From Methylomusa anaerophila (GTDB lineage: Bacteria; Bacillota; Negativicutes; Sporomusales; Sporomusaceae): 64,000 bases of DNA. A model generated the notes under the pieces. The model did no database searches, had not been told where the DNA came from, and worked only from the letters and a program-made list of their open reading frames with translations. The stretch is from the NCBI RefSeq assembly GCF_003966895.1, contig NZ_AP018449.1, positions 1,061,424 to 1,125,423 of the forward strand. The letters are read 5' to 3'. Shown here piece after piece: positions 60,263-64,000 of this stretch (positions are counted from its first letter, which is position 1; every line of letters starts with the position of its first letter). Made by a program: the position numbers and the translations under genes.

Positions 60263-61807
60263 TTATACTTCCTTGATTTCAAGCAGTACTTGACTGGCGC
60301 CTTCCTCGCCGGTCACTTCGCCGGGATAGGATGCCGACTGGGCCCGTCCTTCCTGCAGCCACTGGCGCAGATACTGGACAACTTCCCGCTGGGATACGGA
60401 TAAAGGAACCTGGCGTTTGAGACACAAGGCAATATCATCCGTCGTAATTTCCCGCATGCTGTCACTAAAGGCGAGATACATGGCATCAATAATGGATTGT
60501 TCGATTTCCGCCCCCACATAACCGTCTGATTCCCGCGCCAGCCGGTTGAGGTCGAAATCCCGGGGGGAACGGTTGCGCCGCCGCAGGTGAGTGGCGAAGA
60601 TCTCCCGCCGTTCAGACAGGTGGGGCAAATCCAGGAAAAAGATTTCGTCAAACCGTCCCTTGCGCATCAGTTCCGGCGGCAGGGCGGCAATATTGTTGGC
60701 GGTGGCGACGACAAAACAAGGGGCCTTCTTGTCCTGCATCCAGGTAAGTAAGGTAGCAAACACCCTTTGGCTCGTCCCGGCGTCGCCGGCGCCAAAAGCA
60801 AAGGCCTTTTCAATTTCATCAACCCATAAAATGCAGGGGGCGATAGTTTCAGCGATATGCAGCGCCCGCCGCGCCCGGTCCTCCGACTCGCCCACGTAAC
60901 TGCCGAACAGCGCTCCCACATCCAGGCGGAGCAGCGGCAGCTGCCACAGACTGCTGATCATCTTGGCGGTAAGGCTTTTGCCGGTACCGGGAATACCAAA
61001 GAGAGCAATGCCCTTGGGCGCAGGCAGGCCATAATCCCGGGCATCCTTGGTAAAGGCCTTCTCCCGCAGCCTGAGCCAGTCTTTCAAGACCCCCAGTCCG
61101 CCTACATTTTCCGGCTGCTCGGCTCCGCTCAGAAATTCCAAAGCTTCGCTTTGGCGAACCATCTCCGCCTTTTCTTCCGTTATCATGGAAATGCTGCGGT
61201 CATCCAGACAGCCGCAGGTAACAATGGCTTTGGAAAACACGCGGCGAGCCTGTCCGGCAGTCATGCCCATAGCGGCCTGAACCACTTTTTCCCGCCCGGC
61301 TTCGGTTAAGTTAAGCTTGACATTTGCCCCTTTAATGAGGCCATCCAATACGTTATCCAGTTCTTCACTGCCGGGCCGGCGCAGACGGACCACCACCGCT
61401 TCGTCCTGAAGCTCATCGGGAAGCTGGGAGGTAGGAGTGGTGATAATGATGGAAGTCCGGGTCTGGGTCAAGCGCTGGGCAATACTTCTGAGTTTACGCC
61501 GGATAGGCGGATTGGTCCAAAAATCGTGAAAATCCTTGCATATAAAAATTACGCCGCTGTTCTCAAGGCCGGTCTTTTCCATGAGATCCAAAGCCACCAG
61601 CGGGTCTTTGCATTTTAAATCCAGGGAAGTCCGGCCGGTCAGCACAGTAAAGCCGTCAGCCATATCCCAGGACAAGCAGGTGCGGTTTTTTTCCTGGCAC
61701 ACTGTTTTTACATTCTCGATAGCCCGCTCCTCTTCCGGGGTAACGATGACGATTAAGGTAAACCGGGCCCGGATATAGGTATCAAATTGCTCGGTGAAGT
61801 TTTCCAT
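60263..61807 (-). CDS. Ycf46-like AAA ATPase
   Basis: 514 residues. The N-terminal 230 are a degenerate AAA-like domain with no P-loop; the C-terminal half is an active AAA+ module with Walker A GIPGTGKS (271-278), Walker B ILWVDEIEKAF (326-336), sensor ATANN and arginine finger MRKGRFDEIF. This two-part layout is that of Ycf46 of cyanobacteria and algal plastids. GGAGAGG precedes the ATG. It follows DUF1257 after 25 bases, so both are in one transcript. Target unknown; by family it should remodel a protein complex. Confidence 0.9.
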   Translation of the reverse strand: MENFTEQFDTYIRARFTLIVIVTPEEERAIENVKTVCQEKNRTCLSWDMADGFTVLTGRTSLDLKCKDPLVALDLMEKTGLENSGVIFICKDFHDFWTNPPIRRKLRSIAQRLTQTRTSIIITTPTSQLPDELQDEAVVVRLRRPGSEELDNVLDGLIKGANVKLNLTEAGREKVVQAAMGMTAGQARRVFSKAIVTCGCLDDRSISMITEEKAEMVRQSEALEFLSGAEQPENVGGLGVLKDWLRLREKAFTKDARDYGLPAPKGIALFGIPGTGKSLTAKMISSLWQLPLLRLDVGALFGSYVGESEDRARRALHIAETIAPCILWVDEIEKAFAFGAGDAGTSQRVFATLLTWMQDKKAPCFVVATANNIAALPPELMRKGRFDEIFFLDLPHLSERREIFATHLRRRNRSPRDFDLNRLARESDGYVGAEIEQSIIDAMYLAFSDSMREITTDDIALCLKRQVPLSVSQREVVQYLRQWLQEGRAQSASYPGEVTGEEGASQVLLEIKEV

Positions 61808-61832
61808 ATCCTACCTCTCCTCTCCTTTTCTG

Positions 61833-62213
61833 TCACACCCAGCGGCGGACAACCAGGCGAATGGCCCCGTTGGCATCCCGCTCTTGCTCCACCAGATTAA
61901 ACCCCTGGCGATTTACCTGATCCATAACGGTAACCAAGGCATATTGCTGGTAAACCTTGGCGACAAAATCCTGTTCATTGGTTCCCTGGACTCCGAACCA
62001 GTCGGCAACAAAACTGTAGGTGCCGCCGGCGTCCAACACAAAACCCACGTCATACCCCTGGCGCATTCGTACAGCGATATCCACCCGGGTTTCCTGCCCC
62101 CGATACCCACGAATGGCTGCTTGTTCCTCAACCTCATAACCCAGGTCTTGTAAACACCGGATAAGCATTTCCTTATTGGCGATCTTGGTTGCCACCTGAC
62201 TAAAATGCGACAC
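61833..62213 (-). CDS. DUF1257 (Ycf35) family protein
   Basis: 126 residues: MSHFSQVATKIANKEMLIRCLQDLGYEVE, then VDIAVRMRQGYDVGFVLDAGGTYSFVADWFG and VYQQYALVTVMDQVNRQGFNLVEQE. These are clear Ycf35 marks. Function is unknown; the gene is found in cyanobacteria, plastids of red algae and some Firmicutes. It lies 17 bases after the Hsp70-like gene and 25 before the AAA gene. Confidence 0.9.
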   Translation of the reverse strand: MSHFSQVATKIANKEMLIRCLQDLGYEVEEQAAIRGYRGQETRVDIAVRMRQGYDVGFVLDAGGTYSFVADWFGVQGTNEQDFVAKVYQQYALVTVMDQVNRQGFNLVEQERDANGAIRLVVRRWV

Positions 62214-62230
62214 AAACTTTCCCTCCTGTC

Positions 62231-63754
62231 TTAGATTAACTGTGCCAAGGGTACATTATCAGCCAGAATTTCCCGACTTAGGAAGTCCCTCGCCGTGATG
62301 GTAAGCCTCCTGGCCCCGTCCAGGCCGAACTCAACTTCCACCGCCGGCTGCCCTTGTTTAAACGGCTGGGAACCGATCAAAATCAAAGGTTCATCTTTGT
62401 TAATGCAACTGCCTCCCTGTTCTTCCAGACGGTACGCCAGCAGAGCAAACTCCTGCTGGCCGTTGTAGCTGGCTCTGATAATTGCTTTGGCAACCAGGCC
62501 GTCACTGGGAAAAAACGTACCGCCGGCGACTACGGGAAGGTATTCATATATATCTCCCTGTAAATATCTTAAACCATAATCATACCGGATATAACCGCAG
62601 GTGTCTACTCCCGCCGCCAGAGTTGCCGCCCCGCAGGCAACCGCATCCAGCGGCCGTTGGTCGTAAACCGGGATGCCGGCAAAATACTCCCTGACCCAGG
62701 AGCGAATGCAAGGTATCAGGGCGGTTCCCCCCACCATAACCACTCCGTCCAGGGAGGAAATACCATGCCCCAGATGCTCACAGCGGCGCAGAGCCTGCCT
62801 TATATTATCTTCAATACGACTGAAGAACCGGTTATCCTCCAATAATTTTAGCAGCATTTCCCGCCTGATTACCGCCTGTAACTCGAAATCAGGCAGTGAG
62901 ATATTCACATCTGTTTCCGTTTGTACTGTCAGCCGCTCCTTGACCTTATTACAAATATCGACGATTTGACCGCGAACGGCTTCAACCGCCGCCGGGTTCA
63001 AACCCTGCGGTTTAATAAATTCGTCCGCCAGCCAATTGTCAATATCTTCTCCGCCCAGTTCGTCCTTAACCAAACCGATAATCCGGAAAAAGCGTTCTTC
63101 CCCTGTTTCCGACCTGGGTTCCGCCGTTACTACCGCGGTGTTAAGATTTCTACTCTCAATGTCAATAAACAGATAGGTACGGTACGGTTTCACCAGGCAG
63201 CCCGAGCCCCAGGCCGCCGCCAGCGGCTCCTCAACAAAGAATACCCGCCTTATACCGGCCTGCCTGGCCGCGCTTTCCAGCCACTGACGATATTTTTTTT
63301 CTAAAGCCGGATTGGCCAAAACCGTTACCGGCAGGGTAATTGTCATTCCCTTTTCCTGATTGGCCAGGCCCAAGGTGCTGGCGGCGTCGCCAATCACCCG
63401 GGTCAGGTAATCCATTGCTGCCTGAATCCGGCTGATCTGCCTGCCGCCAATTCGGCAATATACCTTTTTCCCAGTCGTCAAATCATACTTGAAATTGCGC
63501 AAAACCTGGCTTTGCGGCTCCAAATCCGCCAGGGAGTTATCAATTTCTTGCCCCACTTTGCAGCCGTCCGCGGCGTATTGAATGGTCGACGGGATGAGAA
63601 AAACTCCCGGCGAAGGGTCGGGTCCCTCGGTCCAATAGCGGGCCGGGTAGGAAATATCCGGTATAAATAAGGACTTAGCCCGCTGTTCTCCCTTATGCCA
63701 GTAGGCTACAACCGTATTTGCCGCCCCGAAATCCAAGGCAATTGTGCCAGTCAC
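62231..63754 (-). CDS. Hsp70-like actin-fold ATPase
   Basis: About 507 residues. Actin/Hsp70 ATPase: phosphate-1 motif TIALDFGAANTVVAYW (Asp about 8), FFVEEPLAAAWGSG, and the adenosine motif VVMVGGTALIPCIRSWV. The phosphate-2 loop, normally DxGGGT, reads FIDIESRNLNTAVV and lacks the glycines. The C-terminal part (from about 400) is a short beta-sandwich-like substrate domain (ADNVPLAQLI at the end) shorter than in DnaK. I start at GTG 63754, 11 bases after AAGGG; GTG 63763 is an alternative. The longer frame runs into a family-1 repeat. First gene of the cluster. Confidence 0.85.
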   Translation of the reverse strand: MTGTIALDFGAANTVVAYWHKGEQRAKSLFIPDISYPARYWTEGPDPSPGVFLIPSTIQYAADGCKVGQEIDNSLADLEPQSQVLRNFKYDLTTGKKVYCRIGGRQISRIQAAMDYLTRVIGDAASTLGLANQEKGMTITLPVTVLANPALEKKYRQWLESAARQAGIRRVFFVEEPLAAAWGSGCLVKPYRTYLFIDIESRNLNTAVVTAEPRSETGEERFFRIIGLVKDELGGEDIDNWLADEFIKPQGLNPAAVEAVRGQIVDICNKVKERLTVQTETDVNISLPDFELQAVIRREMLLKLLEDNRFFSRIEDNIRQALRRCEHLGHGISSLDGVVMVGGTALIPCIRSWVREYFAGIPVYDQRPLDAVACGAATLAAGVDTCGYIRYDYGLRYLQGDIYEYLPVVAGGTFFPSDGLVAKAIIRASYNGQQEFALLAYRLEEQGGSCINKDEPLILIGSQPFKQGQPAVEVEFGLDGARRLTITARDFLSREILADNVPLAQLI

Positions 63755-63772
63755 CGTCGCCACCGCCCTTTT

Positions 63773-63899
63773 TGAGAGTGTTGAAAAAGCGCATCTGCGT
63801 CGTTGACACTCCGGTTGCTTTGCTTGCGTACAAACCACGTACGCGGCGCGGCGCAATCCTCGCGTCGCCTAGCATATGCATCTTTTTGAACACTCTCAA
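63773..63899. repeat. Family-1 dispersed element, copy k (GAGAGTGTT arms)
   Basis: Arms TTGAGAGTGTTGAAAAAG and CTTTTTGAACACTCTCAA, unlike any other copy. The core CATCTGCGTCGTTG and CGTCGCCTAGCATATG is conserved, the middle diverged. It reaches to 5 bases from the stop codon of the partial gene at 63904. Confidence 0.85.
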
Positions 63900-63903
63900 G
63901 ATA

Positions 63904-63999
63904 TTAGAACATTATATCCCGCCGGAATTTGGCCGTCAGCACAGTATTAAGAAATTGACAGATTTGTCGCTGCTCATTATTTAACTCGCCAGACGCATC
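63904..63999 (-). CDS. Partial C-terminus of an unknown gene (cut by window end)
   Basis: A minus-strand frame stays open from the window end to a TAA at 63904-63906. It gives 31 residues (GELNNEQRQICQFLNTVL, then TAKFRRDIMF). Family unknown. The position just before a family-1 element, as at other gene ends here, supports a real gene end. Confidence 0.35.
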   Translation of the reverse strand, partial: DASGELNNEQRQICQFLNTVLTAKFRRDIMF

Positions 64000-64000
64000 C

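Noticed and set aside
4615-63899. CRISPR array from the many similar repeats
   Set aside because: Copies are far apart, about 120-190 bases long, palindromic and in both orientations. No regular spacer arrangement and no cas gene.

Overview
The window looks like chromosome from a diderm, endospore-forming, anaerobic Firmicute of the Negativicutes (Sporomusaceae-like). Endospore genes are present: yabG, two SPOCS-domain (DUF3794) proteins, a gerA-type germinant receptor operon, abrB and ricT. So is lpxA, a lipid A gene expected only in a cell with an outer membrane. A lysine/ornithine decarboxylase of the Selenomonas type, which makes the diamine that decorates peptidoglycan in this class, fits the same picture. 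I recognise no rRNA, tRNA, CRISPR array, prophage or intact transposase.

Layout. 0.1-4.4 kb: cheW plus a cyanophycin cassette (cphB-cphA). 4.9-6.1 kb: an L,D-transpeptidase and a HipA-like kinase, convergent and overlapping. 6.3-9.7 kb: spore morphogenesis genes (two SPOCS proteins, a Cys/Tyr-rich coat-like protein, yabG). 9.9-27.4 kb: a block that keeps the order of the Bacillus subtilis yaaO-tmk-yaaR-holB-ricT-yabB-rsmI-abrB-metG-tatD-yabE-rnmV-ksgA-yabG region, with a glycosyltransferase, an SbmA/YddA-like ABC transporter and lpxA inserted. 27.6-30.1 kb: clpP, a nitroreductase and an orphan degS. 30.3-34.8 kb: a gerA-gerB-gerC operon with a 54-codon two-helix membrane gene at its end. 34.8-42.3 kb: corA, lysine/ornithine decarboxylase, a chemoreceptor, a small cluster behind a perfect Fur box (DUF2325-ynfA-DUF3793), and an M20 amidohydrolase. 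42.5-48.3 kb: an XPB helicase with its partner, and RecQ. 48.5-55.7 kb: flavin reductase, DUF2225, cydDC, a secreted charged protein, mscS. 55.7-58.6 kb: a sporulation-kinase-like sensor upstream of a FeeM-like acyltransferase fused to a cyclic-nucleotide-binding domain. 58.9-63.8 kb: a cluster of an Hsp70-like ATPase, DUF1257 (Ycf35), a Ycf46-like AAA ATPase, DUF2997 and a NrdG-like radical SAM protein.

Two things stand out. The first is the Hsp70/Ycf35/Ycf46/DUF2997/radical SAM cluster, whose families are best known from cyanobacteria and plastids and which I would rank as the best candidate for an uncharacterised system. The second is a set of dispersed intergenic elements. Family 1 (at least 11 copies) and family 2 (4 copies plus a half copy) both have a conserved core between long inverted arms whose sequence differs from copy to copy while staying self-complementary. 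Family 1 copies tend to sit within a few bases of gene stop codons. A third repeat (two inverted copies about 56 kb apart) lies upstream of cphB and inside the Hsp70/AAA cluster.

Several CDS starts were moved from the longest open frame to a codon with a good ribosome binding site, mainly where the longer frame ran into a dispersed repeat (tmk, the Hsp70-like gene, the ABC transporter).
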